Assembly: GCA_036494815.1 (NCBI GenBank)
Contig: DASXNV010000023.1
Location: 1 to 64,000, forward strand
Direction of reading: 5' to 3'
DNA length: 64,000 bases
DNA from: Poindextera sp036494815
Lineage (GTDB): Bacteria > Pseudomonadota > Alphaproteobacteria > Caulobacterales > Caulobacteraceae
In this document: one piece after another, positions 15,983 through 25,235 of the stretch
Numbering within the stretch: the stretch's first letter is position 1
Layout of the letters: each line of letters opens with the position of its first letter
Notes under the pieces: generated by a model
What the model saw: only the letters and a program-made list of their open reading frames with translations
The model's database searches: none
What the model was told of the DNA's origin: nothing
Made by a program: the position numbers and the translations under genes

Positions 15983-18478
15983 CTATTCATAGCGAAGCGC
16001 CCCGATGGGCTTGGCGCGAGCCACCATCCAGGCCTGGACGGACACCGTCGCCCAAGCGATGCCCAGGGCGAACACGGTCGCCATCGTGAAAATCCAGGGA
16101 CTGAGGTCGATGTGGTAGGCGAAGCCTTCCAGCCACCGGCTCATCGCCCACCAGGCGGCAGGCCATGCGATCAGGTTGGCCCAGAGCACGGGCTGGGTGA
16201 ACTGCCAGATCATGAGGCCAAGAATCTGGGCGGTCGACGCCCCCATGGCCTTGCGGACGCCTATTTCCTTGGTCCGCTGCTCGGCCGTATAGGCTGATAG
16301 GGCGAACAACCCCATGCAGGCGATGATCAGCGCCAGGGCCGCGCCCAGGCCAATCATCTGGCCCTGCAGGATGGTGTCGGCATATTGCGCCTGGAGTTTC
16401 TGATCTAGGAACTGTCGGCGGATGCGATCATGACCTCGAACCTGTGCCCAGGTCTTGTCGATCGCCCGCAGAGTTTCAGGAATTTGGCGGCCGGTCAGGC
16501 GCAGGCTCAAGTTCGGAGCGTTGTCGGGCTGGATGACGAACAGGAACGGAGCGACCGGCCGGCGCACCGAGCTGAACGAGAAATCCGGAACCACGCCGAT
16601 GATCTCGGAATCGCCCATACGCATAGGGGAGTTCGGCGTCGGCGGCGAAACCAGCCACCGAACCACCTGGCCGACGGAGGCCGAAGGGTTCGGCAAACCC
16701 AGCCGATGCATGGCGGTTTGGTTGATCACCGTAGCGCGAAATCTCTGGGTGTCCCGTCCCTGGATGAAAAAGCGCCCCGCCAGCGGCTTCAGCCCGAACA
16801 CTTCGAAGAAGCCAGGGCCAACCGGATAAGCGGGGAAATAGACCGTGCGGCCGTTAGGGCCGACCACCGCGCCGCCGCCAACCGGATTGGACAGGTCAGC
16901 GCCTTCGGAACAGCCCACCTGGCTGACCCCGGGCAGTTGCGCAATCCGTTCGCGGAAGGCGCCGGCGCAGGCGTCCTCGATTTGCACCACTTGGTCACTG
17001 TCGACTCTCAAGGCGTTGATGAGGCCAAAGCGGGTCTGGCGGTAGAGCACGGCGGTAGTGACAATCAGACCGATCAGGATGGCGAATTGCACCACCACTA
17101 GCGCTTGCCTTAGACCGCCACCGCTCACGCTGACGATCGCCCCCGCCTTGAGCGCCACCGCGGGCCTAAAAGCGGACAGAACGAAAGCCGGGTAGAGGCC
17201 GGCGAGAAGGCCCAGAACCAGGGTCGCGCCGATAATAGCTCCGCACAGAATGGGATCGCGCGGATAGTCCAGCCGCAAGTCACGTCCCAAAAAGGCGCTG
17301 AGCGACGGCGCTAGAAGCTCGGCCAGCATCATCGCCAACAGCATGGACAGCGCCACATAGACCAACGCCTCGCTCATAAACTGCATGATCAGGTCCCCCC
17401 GCCCGGCGCCGGCCACCTTGCGAACCCCCGTCTCCACTGCTCGCCTTGCGGCGCGGGCCGTCATCAGGGTGACGAAATTTATGCTGGCGATGAGCACGAT
17501 GAGCACGGCGACCGTGGCGATGGCCGTCGTCGCCGCCGGTGATCCGCGATCCTTCATGCTGATCTCCGCGTGAGGGCTCATGTGTAGCGCCGCGAGCGGA
17601 ACAAGGTGCAGCGTCGCCCGTGGCGGCCGGCGAAGGTCGGCCGGCGTCTCGGCAAACGTGGGATTGGGCGGGATATGCCGAATCGAGAACGCCGGCAGGT
17701 CGCGAACGATCGCGGCGGCGGTCGCGCCAGGCTTCAGCCGGACGAAGGTATAGCTGCTGGTCCCGATAACCGTCGCAGGATGCTCCGCCGTTTGTTTCTC
17801 AAGGCTGCTCAGCGCGGAGAACGGCGCCAGTGCGGCTCCGAACACCTCTGCCTTCAACGACGTATTCGGCGGAAGATCCTCGACGACAGCGTTTACCCGC
17901 ATGGGATGGGCGGCGGCCTGAGCCGCAGAGCTTCCAATCCGGTCGCCGCCGGAGGGCGGTTCGACCAACAGGATCTCGCCGATAGGGTCGTCACGGCCAA
18001 AATATTTTCGCGCCACCGTACGCGTCAGGACCAGGCCATCCGGCGTCGATAAAGCGGCCCGCGCGTCGCCGGCGATGGTCTTGAGCGGTAGCACCTTGAA
18101 GAGATCGCGATCGGCCCAGACGAACGCGGATTCATAGCCCGCGACCTGCCCATGCCGCAGCAGCAGATCATCCGCTGAGGCCAGCCGAGCCACGGCCTCC
18201 ACCTGTGGGTAGTCCATCTTGAAGGCCTTAGCGAGGTCCGCCCGCGAGGTGTCGATATTGAGGACGGGATTACCGTTGACCGGCGGCAAGGACTGAGTGA
18301 CGGCGTAGATCTGCTGATAACCCGGTATGAACCGATCGAAAGTCAGCTCGGCGCGAACATAGAGTCCAATCAGGATCGCCGCCGCCAGACCCATGGACAG
18401 TCCGGCGATGGTGACGCCCGCATAGAACCTGTTGCGGGCCAGATTGCGCAGGGCGGCGACGAGGTAGTTGCGAAACAT
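15983..18478 (-). CDS. ABC transporter permease, MacB/FtsX type (first copy)
   Basis: This 831-residue permease has the same duplicated MacB-PCD/FtsX architecture as the downstream gene. Both begin with the pattern NYL.AALRNL.RNRFYAG.TIAGL and end with the TKEIGVRKAMGAS coupling helix followed by QPVLWANLIAWPAAWW. It sits 18 bases after the ATPase gene and 32 bases before the second permease. The two copies probably form a heterodimer with a shared ATPase. Periplasmic domains are the most divergent parts, which would be expected if the two halves contact different partners. Confidence 0.86.
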   Translation of the reverse strand: MFRNYLVAALRNLARNRFYAGVTIAGLSMGLAAAILIGLYVRAELTFDRFIPGYQQIYAVTQSLPPVNGNPVLNIDTSRADLAKAFKMDYPQVEAVARLASADDLLLRHGQVAGYESAFVWADRDLFKVLPLKTIAGDARAALSTPDGLVLTRTVARKYFGRDDPIGEILLVEPPSGGDRIGSSAAQAAAHPMRVNAVVEDLPPNTSLKAEVFGAALAPFSALSSLEKQTAEHPATVIGTSSYTFVRLKPGATAAAIVRDLPAFSIRHIPPNPTFAETPADLRRPPRATLHLVPLAALHMSPHAEISMKDRGSPAATTAIATVAVLIVLIASINFVTLMTARAARRAVETGVRKVAGAGRGDLIMQFMSEALVYVALSMLLAMMLAELLAPSLSAFLGRDLRLDYPRDPILCGAIIGATLVLGLLAGLYPAFVLSAFRPAVALKAGAIVSVSGGGLRQALVVVQFAILIGLIVTTAVLYRQTRFGLINALRVDSDQVVQIEDACAGAFRERIAQLPGVSQVGCSEGADLSNPVGGGAVVGPNGRTVYFPAYPVGPGFFEVFGLKPLAGRFFIQGRDTQRFRATVINQTAMHRLGLPNPSASVGQVVRWLVSPPTPNSPMRMGDSEIIGVVPDFSFSSVRRPVAPFLFVIQPDNAPNLSLRLTGRQIPETLRAIDKTWAQVRGHDRIRRQFLDQKLQAQYADTILQGQMIGLGAALALIIACMGLFALSAYTAEQRTKEIGVRKAMGASTAQILGLMIWQFTQPVLWANLIAWPAAWWAMSRWLEGFAYHIDLSPWIFTMATVFALGIAWATVSVQAWMVARAKPIGALRYE

Positions 18479-18496
18479 GGGCGGAGGCTCTCGGAC

Positions 18497-19177
18497 TTAA
18501 GCGGCGAGCAGGGTTTCGCTGACCACCCGGCCGTCCAGCAGCTTGATGCTTCTCTGGGCGAGAGCGGCGTGAGCCAGGGAGTGGGTGACCATGATCACCG
18601 TGGCGCCGGCCAGGGCGGCGTCGACCAGAAGGCTCATCACCCCGTCGCCGTTGGCGGTGTCGAGATTGCCGGTGGGCTCGTCGGCCAGGATCAGTTGGGG
18701 CGCGGAGACCAGGGCGCGGGCCACGGCGACCCGTTGCTGTTGCCCGCCGGACAGCTGCTGCGGGCGATGGCGGGCGCGGTGGGCGACGCCGACCCGCTCC
18801 AGGGCCTCGGCCACTTGACGGCGCCGTTCCTTGGCCGGCACTCCGCGATAGATCAGCGCCACCTCCACATTCTCGGCCACGCTCAGATCGTCGATCAGGT
18901 TGAAGCTTTGGAAGACGAAGCCGATGCGGTCGCGGCGCAGGCGGGTCAGCTGCTTTTCCGCATAGCGGGCCACGTCCTCGCCAAAGAACCAGTATTCCCC
19001 CTCCGAGGGGCTATCGAGCAGGCCCAGGATGTTGAGCAGGGTCGACTTGCCGCAGCCGGACGGACCCATGATGGCCACGAACTCGCCGGCCCCGATCTCG
19101 ATCGACACGTCGCTGAGCGCCGCGGTCTCCACATCGGTGGTGCGGTAGATTTTGGCGACGTTATTGAGCTGAAGCAC
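18497..19177 (-). CDS. ABC transporter ATPase, MacB/LolD type
   Basis: This 226-residue ATPase powers the adjacent permeases. Walker A GPSGCGKST is at 38-46, the Q-loop lies in FVFQSFNLIDDLSV, the signature is LSGGQQQRVAVARAL, Walker B is LILADEPTGNLD, and the switch histidine is in MVTHS. The LNILGLLD and NLIDDLSVAENV pattern is characteristic of the MacB/LolD/FtsE group (mechanotransmission transporters). Located between the adaptor (15-base gap) and first permease, so co-transcribed. Confidence 0.92.
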   Translation of the reverse strand: MLQLNNVAKIYRTTDVETAALSDVSIEIGAGEFVAIMGPSGCGKSTLLNILGLLDSPSEGEYWFFGEDVARYAEKQLTRLRRDRIGFVFQSFNLIDDLSVAENVEVALIYRGVPAKERRRQVAEALERVGVAHRARHRPQQLSGGQQQRVAVARALVSAPQLILADEPTGNLDTANGDGVMSLLVDAALAGATVIMVTHSLAHAALAQRSIKLLDGRVVSETLLAA

Positions 19178-19192
19178 GGGCCTTGTCCTTGT

Positions 19193-20464
19193 TTAAGGAG
19201 CCAGATTGACGCGATCGACCTTGTCGAAGGCCGTGTAGTCCGAAGTAATCACCCGCTCGCCCGGGCGAACGCCGCTGAGGATCTCCACCTGTTCGGCGTT
19301 GCGGCGACCGATCTTGACCCGCCGCCGCTCGGCGTGGCGCCCGCCGACATCCACAACCATGACCCAGTCGCCGCCGGTGCGCTCCAGAAAGGCGCCGGCC
19401 GGTAGGATCAAGGCCGGCTGGTCGTCGCCCAGCTGCAGGCTTCCATCCACTGCCTCGCCAGACAAAAGGCCATCCGGCGTGGGGCCTTGAAAGGTCAGGT
19501 CGACGCTGAAGGTCCCGTCCTTGACCTGGGGATAGACCCGGTCGACGCGCAGGCGCTGGTCGCGGCCGTCGAAGCTGGCCGTGGCCGTCTGCCCCACCCG
19601 CACCCGGTCCAGATAGAATTCGTCAACCGTGGCGGCGATCTTGAACCCGGTATTGGGGGTGATCTCTCCCAGGCGCTCGCCGCGATTGCGGTTCTCGCCC
19701 AGGTTCTGCACCAGGTCGGTGAGCCGGCCATCCACCGGCGCGCGCACCACCAGATCGTCCAGCTTGGCGCGGGTGATCTTCAGGCTGTCCCTCAGACTGG
19801 CTAGCTCACTCTGGATCTGCGGCAGCTGCTGGCGGCGCAGGTCGTCCTGCCGCGCATCGCCCACAGCCTGCAGCGGTCTCAGGCGCTGATCATAGTCCAG
19901 CTCGTCATGCACCTGGTCGCGCATCTGCGGCGGATCATAGCCCTTGGCTGTGAGGATATCGGTGCGGGTGGCCGCCCGGGTCAGGCGAGTGATGTTGAAG
20001 TCGATCTCGGCGGCGGCCTTTTCATTGGCCAGGCGGGTGTCTTCCAGCTGTTTTTCATAGGCGTGCAGCTGGGTGATCGACTCCACCAGCCGGCCTTCGC
20101 GGTCGAGCACGTCCAGTTCCAGCTGAGTATTGCGAAAGGCGACCAGGGGCTGGCCCGCGCGCACCATGTCCCCGGCATGGGCCATGACCTTGGCCACCTG
20201 GCCGCCCTCCAGGGCGTCGAGATAGATGGTGTCGTGGGGGGCGATCTTGCCACGCAGGGGGGTGAAGTCGTGGAACACGCCGCGTCGCACGATGTCGACG
20301 GTCACGGTCGCCGCTGGCACGCGCACGCTTCTTTCCCATGCGCCGGAAAAGGCCAGGCCCAGATAGCCGACCATGCCGACCACCGCCGCCCCAGCGAGCC
20401 CGATCAGAACCCACCTTTTTCCCCATTTCGGTCTTTGGACCTTTCGGTCCATGCTGACGCTCAT
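19193..20464 (-). CDS. HlyD/MacA-type periplasmic adaptor protein
   Basis: This 423-residue membrane-fusion protein has an N-terminal anchor helix (about 19-36), a beta-barrel and lipoyl-like half (APHDTIYLDAL, GDMVRAGQPLVAFRN), a long coiled-coil hairpin (about 115-225), the second lipoyl half (VRAPVDGRLTDL) and C-terminal barrel/MP domains. It would bridge the inner-membrane ABC pump to an outer-membrane channel. No TolC-like gene lies in the cluster. The start at 20464 is chosen because GGGAGA lies 7 bases before it; the upstream in-frame extension to 20584 reaches into the divergent promoter region. First gene of the exporter operon. Confidence 0.85.
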   Translation of the reverse strand: MSVSMDRKVQRPKWGKRWVLIGLAGAAVVGMVGYLGLAFSGAWERSVRVPAATVTVDIVRRGVFHDFTPLRGKIAPHDTIYLDALEGGQVAKVMAHAGDMVRAGQPLVAFRNTQLELDVLDREGRLVESITQLHAYEKQLEDTRLANEKAAAEIDFNITRLTRAATRTDILTAKGYDPPQMRDQVHDELDYDQRLRPLQAVGDARQDDLRRQQLPQIQSELASLRDSLKITRAKLDDLVVRAPVDGRLTDLVQNLGENRNRGERLGEITPNTGFKIAATVDEFYLDRVRVGQTATASFDGRDQRLRVDRVYPQVKDGTFSVDLTFQGPTPDGLLSGEAVDGSLQLGDDQPALILPAGAFLERTGGDWVMVVDVGGRHAERRRVKIGRRNAEQVEILSGVRPGERVITSDYTAFDKVDRVNLAP

Positions 20465-20616
20465 GAAACATTCTCCCGCAACCACTATGCGGCGTGATGA
20501 CTTTTGAGCGAAACCTTGGGAATTCAAATCACTAGACTCAGACTCGACCGTTCTCGGGCGCGACGACTGTTCAAAATCGGACAATCGGCTCAGCCTATGG
20601 ATGAGAGGGCGGGCCT
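20465..20616. promoter_or_regulatory. Divergent promoter region, exporter operon versus regulator pair
   Basis: This 152-base region separates the adaptor gene (minus) from the response regulator gene (plus). It is locally AT-richer around 20495-20540. An imperfect dyad, TGT-N10-ACA, lies at about 20568-20583. It is the natural place for the response regulator to bind. No confident -10/-35 boxes were assigned. Confidence 0.4.
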
Positions 20617-21168
20617 ATGACGGAACTCGTCGGCCCGGTCCTAGTGGTCGACGACGATCCAGACGTGCTGCACGCGGCGTGGCTGGCCCTGAAGGCCGAA
20701 ACCACCCGTGTGGAGACTTCCACCGGTTCCGCCGTGTTGGAAACCTTGCTCAAGGCCGACCGCTTCGACGTCGTCTTGCTGGACATGAATTTCGCCCTGG
20801 GAGACCAGAGCGGGCGCGAGGGCCTGGACGGGCTGGGGCGCATTCAGGCCGTCGATCCCGCCTTGTCGGTGGTGTTCATGACCGCCTATGGCGCGCTCTC
20901 TTTGGCCGTCGAGGCGCTGAAGCGCGGCGGGGCCGACTTTGTCCTCAAGCCTTGGCGCAACGACAAGCTGGTCGCCGCGGTCCGCGCCGCCGCCGCCCGG
21001 ACGCGCGAAGCCCGTCGCGTGGAGGCCGCCTTTGACCTGGACGCGGTGGAACGGGCCGCGATCCAGCGCGCCCTGGAGCATCATCGGGGCAATATCAGCC
21101 GCGCCGCCGCCGCTCTCGGCCTGACCCGCGCGGCCCTCTACCGCCGGATGGCCAAACATGGGCTCTGA
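20617..21168 (+). CDS. Response regulator, receiver plus Fis-type HTH (RegA/ActR-like)
   Basis: This 183-residue regulator has an N-terminal receiver domain with acidic pocket DDDPD (12-16), phospho-acceptor D56 in FDVVLLDMNF, the MTAYG switch threonine and LKPW lysine. It is joined directly to a Fis/HTH_8 DNA-binding domain (about 140-183: AIQRALEHHRGNISRAAAALGL, split by a turn). It lacks the AAA+ domain of NtrC and so resembles RegA/ActR/PrrA regulators. Its last 11 bases overlap the kinase gene. Placement opposite the ABC operon suggests it controls that operon. Confidence 0.9.
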   Translation: MTELVGPVLVVDDDPDVLHAAWLALKAETTRVETSTGSAVLETLLKADRFDVVLLDMNFALGDQSGREGLDGLGRIQAVDPALSVVFMTAYGALSLAVEALKRGGADFVLKPWRNDKLVAAVRAAAARTREARRVEAAFDLDAVERAAIQRALEHHRGNISRAAAALGLTRAALYRRMAKHGL

Positions 21169-22507
21169 GGCTCGTCTCGGCCTGTGGGGCGCCAGCCAAT
21201 TGGCGGTGCGCCTCACCGTTCGGGCCGGCCTGATCGGTCTAGTGTGCTTCGGCGCGATCGAGGCGCTGGCCCATCGCCGGCTCTATGCGACAGCCCTGGT
21301 CCTGACCGTAACGGCGCTGCTGATCGGTCTCGATCTGCTGCGCGCCATATTGACCGCCGACCGTGAACTTGGCCGGTTCGTGGAGGATCTGACCGCGGAC
21401 AGCCAGGATCGCCCTGGGCGGCCCGGCGCGCAGTTCCCAAACCTCGCCGCCGCGATCAGTGCAGCCAGCGTCCGATTGCAGGGGGAACGGATCGCGCGCC
21501 AGCAGCAGATCGACTACCTGCAGACCCTGGCCGACAGCGTCACCGCGGCTCTGCTGGTGGTGCGCAGCGGCGGCGAGGTCGTGCTGGCCAACCGCGCGGC
21601 GCAAAAGCTGGCCGGCGGGGCCGTCAGCCGTCTGAGCGACATCGCCCTGATTGGACCCAAGGCTGGCGACCTGTTGTTGGGCCTAGCGCCGGGCGCCCGG
21701 GCCATCCTGCGCCTGGAGGACGGCCGCAACGTTCTGGCCCAGGTGTCGCTGTTCTCCACCCCGCGCGGCGAACGCCAGCGGCTGATCTCGCTGCAGGATG
21801 TGGCCCGCGAACTGGACGCCATCGAACTGAAAGCCTGGCAGGACCTGGTGCGCATCCTGGCCCACGAGATGATGAACTCCCTGACCCCGATCGTGTCCCT
21901 GGCGACGAGCGTCGAGGTCCTGCAGCGCCAAACCGATCATCCTGCTGAACGCGACGCCGAGGTGGCCGCCGCCGTCGAGGTCATCGCCCGCCGCAGCGCG
22001 GGGCTTATGAGCTTTGTCGACGGCTACCGCAAGGTCGCCGAACTGCCCCGCCCCGCCCTCAAATCCGTCGCCGTGGCCGACCTGATCGCTGGCGTCGACC
22101 GGCTGATGAGTGCGACGTTTCACGCCAAAGGCGTGAACTATGACAGTCTCGTAGAGCCGGCGAACCTGGTCGCCACACTTGATCCACACCTGATTGAACA
22201 GGCGATCATCAACCTTCTCACCAACGCTCTGGACGCCGTGGGCGACGCGCCTGAGCCGCGCATCGGCCTTTCGGTCGGCATGCAGGAAAACCGCACGGTC
22301 ATCGCCATAACCGACAACGGCCCAGGCCTGGCGGTCGAGGCCCTGGACAAGCTGTTCGTGCCCTTCTTCACCACCAAGCCCGGCGGCTCCGGCATTGGCC
22401 TCAGCATCGCGCGCCAGATCGCCCTGGCCCATCACGGCCAGGTGGAGGCCGAGAACAACCCCTCCGGCGGCGCGACCTTCACGCTGACCCTGCCGAACCG
22501 AGACTAA
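21158..22507 (+). CDS. Sensor histidine kinase (NtrY-like), partner of the response regulator
   Basis: This 449-residue membrane kinase has two N-terminal helices (about 23-37 and 43-63) with almost no periplasmic loop, then a HAMP-like/coiled linker and a PAS-like domain (about 115-215). The dimerisation/phospho-acceptor motif is LAHEMMNSLTPIVSL with H236. The ATPase domain has N-box EQAIINLLTNALDAV, G1 ITDNGPGL and G2 GSGIGLSIARQI. The absence of a periplasmic sensor suggests it senses membrane state or acts with the exporter, as in BceS-like systems (inference). Confidence 0.9.
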   Translation: MGSEARLGLWGASQLAVRLTVRAGLIGLVCFGAIEALAHRRLYATALVLTVTALLIGLDLLRAILTADRELGRFVEDLTADSQDRPGRPGAQFPNLAAAISAASVRLQGERIARQQQIDYLQTLADSVTAALLVVRSGGEVVLANRAAQKLAGGAVSRLSDIALIGPKAGDLLLGLAPGARAILRLEDGRNVLAQVSLFSTPRGERQRLISLQDVARELDAIELKAWQDLVRILAHEMMNSLTPIVSLATSVEVLQRQTDHPAERDAEVAAAVEVIARRSAGLMSFVDGYRKVAELPRPALKSVAVADLIAGVDRLMSATFHAKGVNYDSLVEPANLVATLDPHLIEQAIINLLTNALDAVGDAPEPRIGLSVGMQENRTVIAITDNGPGLAVEALDKLFVPFFTTKPGGSGIGLSIARQIALAHHGQVEAENNPSGGATFTLTLPNRD

Positions 22508-22594
22508 GCGATCGACCGACCACAACAGGCGTTGCAAGCCCGCGCTGCTGCGCTAGGGTCCGCGCCGCTTTCCAAGGTTGTCAGGAGCAAATTC

Positions 22595-23089
22595 ATGCGC
22601 GTCTCGCCGGTTCTTCTGGGTATCACCGCCACGGCGGCGCTGCTGAGCGCCTGCGGCAAGCAATCGGCCGCACCGGCCCAGGTCGGCGCCCCCGCCCCCG
22701 CCGTCGCCGAAGCGCCAACCCCGGAACAGATGAAGGCGACCCAGGCCACCCTGCCCGCCCCCTACAACGCCGCCGATCTGGAAAACGGCAAGCACAAGTT
22801 CGCCCAATGCGCCGCCTGCCACACCCTGGCTCAGGGCGCGCCCAACATGACCGGTCCCAACCTCTGGGGCGTGTTCGGACGCAAGGCTGGCACGGCCGCC
22901 AACTATGATTATTCGGACGCGGTCAAGGCTGCCGGCTTCACCTGGGACGCCGCCCACATCGACACCTGGATCACCGATCCCCGGGCGATGATCCCGGGAA
23001 CCAAGATGACGTTCATCGGCCTTAAGGACCCCAAGGACCGCGCCGACGTGATCGCCTATGTGAAGGTCAATACAACGGCGGCGAAGTAG
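22595..23089 (+). CDS. Lipid-anchored class I cytochrome c
   Basis: This 164-residue lipoprotein cytochrome has a signal ending in LLSAC (lipidated C20), an Ala/Pro-rich linker to about residue 55, then a c-type domain with heme motif CAACH at 72-76. The GPNLWGVFGRKAG block is typical of mitochondrial-like cytochrome c2/c-550, and the axial methionine is in IPGTKMTF. It would carry electrons at the membrane surface in the periplasm, as in CycM-type cytochromes. The ATG at 22595 has AGGAG upstream. It stands alone, after the kinase gene. Confidence 0.88.
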   Translation: MRVSPVLLGITATAALLSACGKQSAAPAQVGAPAPAVAEAPTPEQMKATQATLPAPYNAADLENGKHKFAQCAACHTLAQGAPNMTGPNLWGVFGRKAGTAANYDYSDAVKAAGFTWDAAHIDTWITDPRAMIPGTKMTFIGLKDPKDRADVIAYVKVNTTAAK

Positions 23090-23115
23090 GCCGATAAGCC
23101 GCCTCCGGTAAACGC

Positions 23116-23892
23116 CTAAGCGTCATACCCCGGCAACGCCCGGTCGAGTTGACGCAGGGCGCCCGGCCAGGCCAGCTTGCCGATGGCGCCCATGCCGCGG
23201 CCGATCTGGCTGCGAACCTCATCCTGAGCGGAATGCGGCGCCAGCAGCACCTTGTCACGGCCGCCGGACAGGGCCATCACCTGCTGCTTGCAAGCCCGTT
23301 CCAGATAGAACATGCCCATCCAGCATTCGGCGGCGGTCGCGCCTACCGCCAGGGTGCCGTGGTTGCGCAGCAGCATCAGGTTCTTTGACCCCAGGTCCGC
23401 CACCAGCCGTTCGCGCTCGTCCAGGTTCAGGGCGATGCCCTCATAGTCGTGATAGGCCAGTGACGGCATGACGATCAGCGCATGCTGCGACAGGGGCAGC
23501 AGCCCCTCGGCCTGGGCGGCCACGGCCACGCCCTGATCGGTATGCAGGTGCATGACGAAGTGGGCGTCCTCCCGCGCGGCGTGAATCGCCGAGTGGATGG
23601 TGAAGCCCGCCGGATTGATGAAATAGGGCGTCTCCTGGATGATGTTGCCCTCCAGGTCGATCTTGACCAGGGCCGAGGCGGTCATCTCGCCGAAGAACAT
23701 CCCGTAAGGATTGATCAGGAATTGGTGGTCCGGCCCCGGCAGCCGGGCGGAAATGTGGGTGAAGATGGCGTCATCCCAGCCGTGCTGCGCCACCAGGCGA
23801 TAGAGTGCGGCCAGTTCCACCCGCGCCTGCCATTCGGCTTCGCTCACCTTGCCCTGCAACGATGCGATGCCTGCGACCGAACCGTCCGCCAT
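23116..23892 (-). CDS. Class II aldolase/adducin family protein
   Basis: This 258-residue protein has the class II aldolase fold. The N-terminal RVELAALYRLVAQHGWDD and THISARLPG match the adducin-like subfamily. The zinc ligands are in HLHTDQG, with a third histidine in LLRNHGTLAVG. Family members cleave or epimerise sugar phosphates, or act as decarboxylases. The adducin-like bacterial group has no fixed substrate and is often annotated only at family level. No metabolic neighbours help here. Confidence 0.85.
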   Translation of the reverse strand: MADGSVAGIASLQGKVSEAEWQARVELAALYRLVAQHGWDDAIFTHISARLPGPDHQFLINPYGMFFGEMTASALVKIDLEGNIIQETPYFINPAGFTIHSAIHAAREDAHFVMHLHTDQGVAVAAQAEGLLPLSQHALIVMPSLAYHDYEGIALNLDERERLVADLGSKNLMLLRNHGTLAVGATAAECWMGMFYLERACKQQVMALSGGRDKVLLAPHSAQDEVRSQIGRGMGAIGKLAWPGALRQLDRALPGYDA

Positions 23893-24042
23893 GGCTGTCT
23901 CCCAGAGGTTATGTCTTATCTATGTTCAGGGTCGCGCCCACGAGCCGCGGCGTCAAGGCTGCGGCGCTACGGGGGGTGGCGAATCGGCCTAGTTTTGGAC
24001 TGTTAGCGTAGTTTTCACGACGATCGGCTATCCTGACCAAGC

Positions 24043-25185
24043 ATGTCTGCCGCTGAAAACAGAGTGAGCGCCGTCCATTCGGCCCGGGATCTGAGGGAGC
24101 TGGCCAAGAGCCGCGAGCCCGCAGACAGGGAGCGGCTGATGCTGGCGATTGCGGATCTGTGCAGCCGCTCCAAGCCCGCGCCCAATGGCGAGGCGGTTCA
24201 GGAACTGCTCGGCTCAATCTTCATGAGCCTGGTGGCCAACGCCGAGCACGATATTCGCGTGGTCCTGGCCGAGAAGCTGTCCCGCGCCGAATGGCCGCCG
24301 GAATCCCTGATCAACCTTCTGGCGCGTGACGAAATCGAGATCGCCCGCCCGGTGATCGCCACAAGCCCTGTGCTGCAGGACGCTGATCTGATCCGCATCC
24401 TGGTCGAGGCCACGGTGGAACATCAGATCGAGGTCGCCCGGCGCCCGTCCATCGGCTCCCCCGTGGTGGAATCCATCCTACGCCAGGCCGAGCCCGCCGT
24501 GCTGACGGCGCTGGCCTCCAATGATACCGCCGACGTGTCGCCGGAGGCCATGTCGGCCCTGGTCGAGGCCTCGCAACAGATCACCGGCATGCGCTCGCCG
24601 CTGGTGCGCCATCCCCGACTGACAGACGATCTGGCCGAACGACTATACCTGTGGGTCGGCCAGTCCTTGCGTTCGGCCATTGTCTCCCGATTCCGCGTCG
24701 ATGCGGCGGTCTTGGACAAGGCCCTCGCCGAGGCGGTGGGCCAGGCCCACAACCAACCGGGCTCGATCCCGGTCAAGGCGTCTGGCTGGGCGCCGCTGGT
24801 CAAGGACGACCAGGAACAGATCGATCTGCGCCTGATCCAGAAGTTGCACGCCGCCGATCAGTTGCGACCGAGCTATCTGCTGCGATCCCTGCGCGAACAA
24901 AGGCCCTCCCTGTTCCGCGCAGCCCTGGCCACCTTGGGCGATTATGCCCTGAATGACGTGCGCCGGGCCATCGAGCTGGACCGTCCGGAGCTTCTGGCCC
25001 TGGCCTGCGCCGGGGTCGGTGTCGACCGCAGCGCCTTCGCCACTCTCTTGGCCCTTGTGCGCGCCGCCAACGGCGGCAAACCGGGCGGCGACGCCAGCCG
25101 CGCCCGCCGCGCCTTCGACGCTTTCCGTCCGGACCAGGCGCAATTGGCCGCCGCGGCCTTTCGCAAGGCGATGACGCAGGTTTGA
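24043..25185 (+). CDS. DUF2336 domain protein (copy 1)
   Basis: This 380-residue soluble, almost all-helical protein matches the alphaproteobacterial DUF2336 family, which has HEAT-like repeats. Recognisable phrases are RLMLAIADLCSR, VRVVLAEKLSRAEWPP, LARDEIEIARPVIATSPVL and HQIEVARRPSIGSPVVESIL. The family is common in Caulobacterales and Rhodospirillales, often near signalling genes, but has no defined biochemical role. It precedes nadK by 50 bases in the same direction. A second member lies at 27563-28753 on the opposite strand. Confidence 0.82.
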   Translation: MSAAENRVSAVHSARDLRELAKSREPADRERLMLAIADLCSRSKPAPNGEAVQELLGSIFMSLVANAEHDIRVVLAEKLSRAEWPPESLINLLARDEIEIARPVIATSPVLQDADLIRILVEATVEHQIEVARRPSIGSPVVESILRQAEPAVLTALASNDTADVSPEAMSALVEASQQITGMRSPLVRHPRLTDDLAERLYLWVGQSLRSAIVSRFRVDAAVLDKALAEAVGQAHNQPGSIPVKASGWAPLVKDDQEQIDLRLIQKLHAADQLRPSYLLRSLREQRPSLFRAALATLGDYALNDVRRAIELDRPELLALACAGVGVDRSAFATLLALVRAANGGKPGGDASRARRAFDAFRPDQAQLAAAAFRKAMTQV

Positions 25186-25235
25186 CAAGCGGCCGGTGGC
25201 CCGCTCATGTCTGTGGCCATGACCGCGGATCACCG

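Noticed and set aside
14388..15992. 534-residue frame opposite the second permease gene
   Set aside because: It is His/Gln/Gly-rich low-complexity translation of the antisense strand of a strongly supported permease; such shadows are common in GC-rich DNA.
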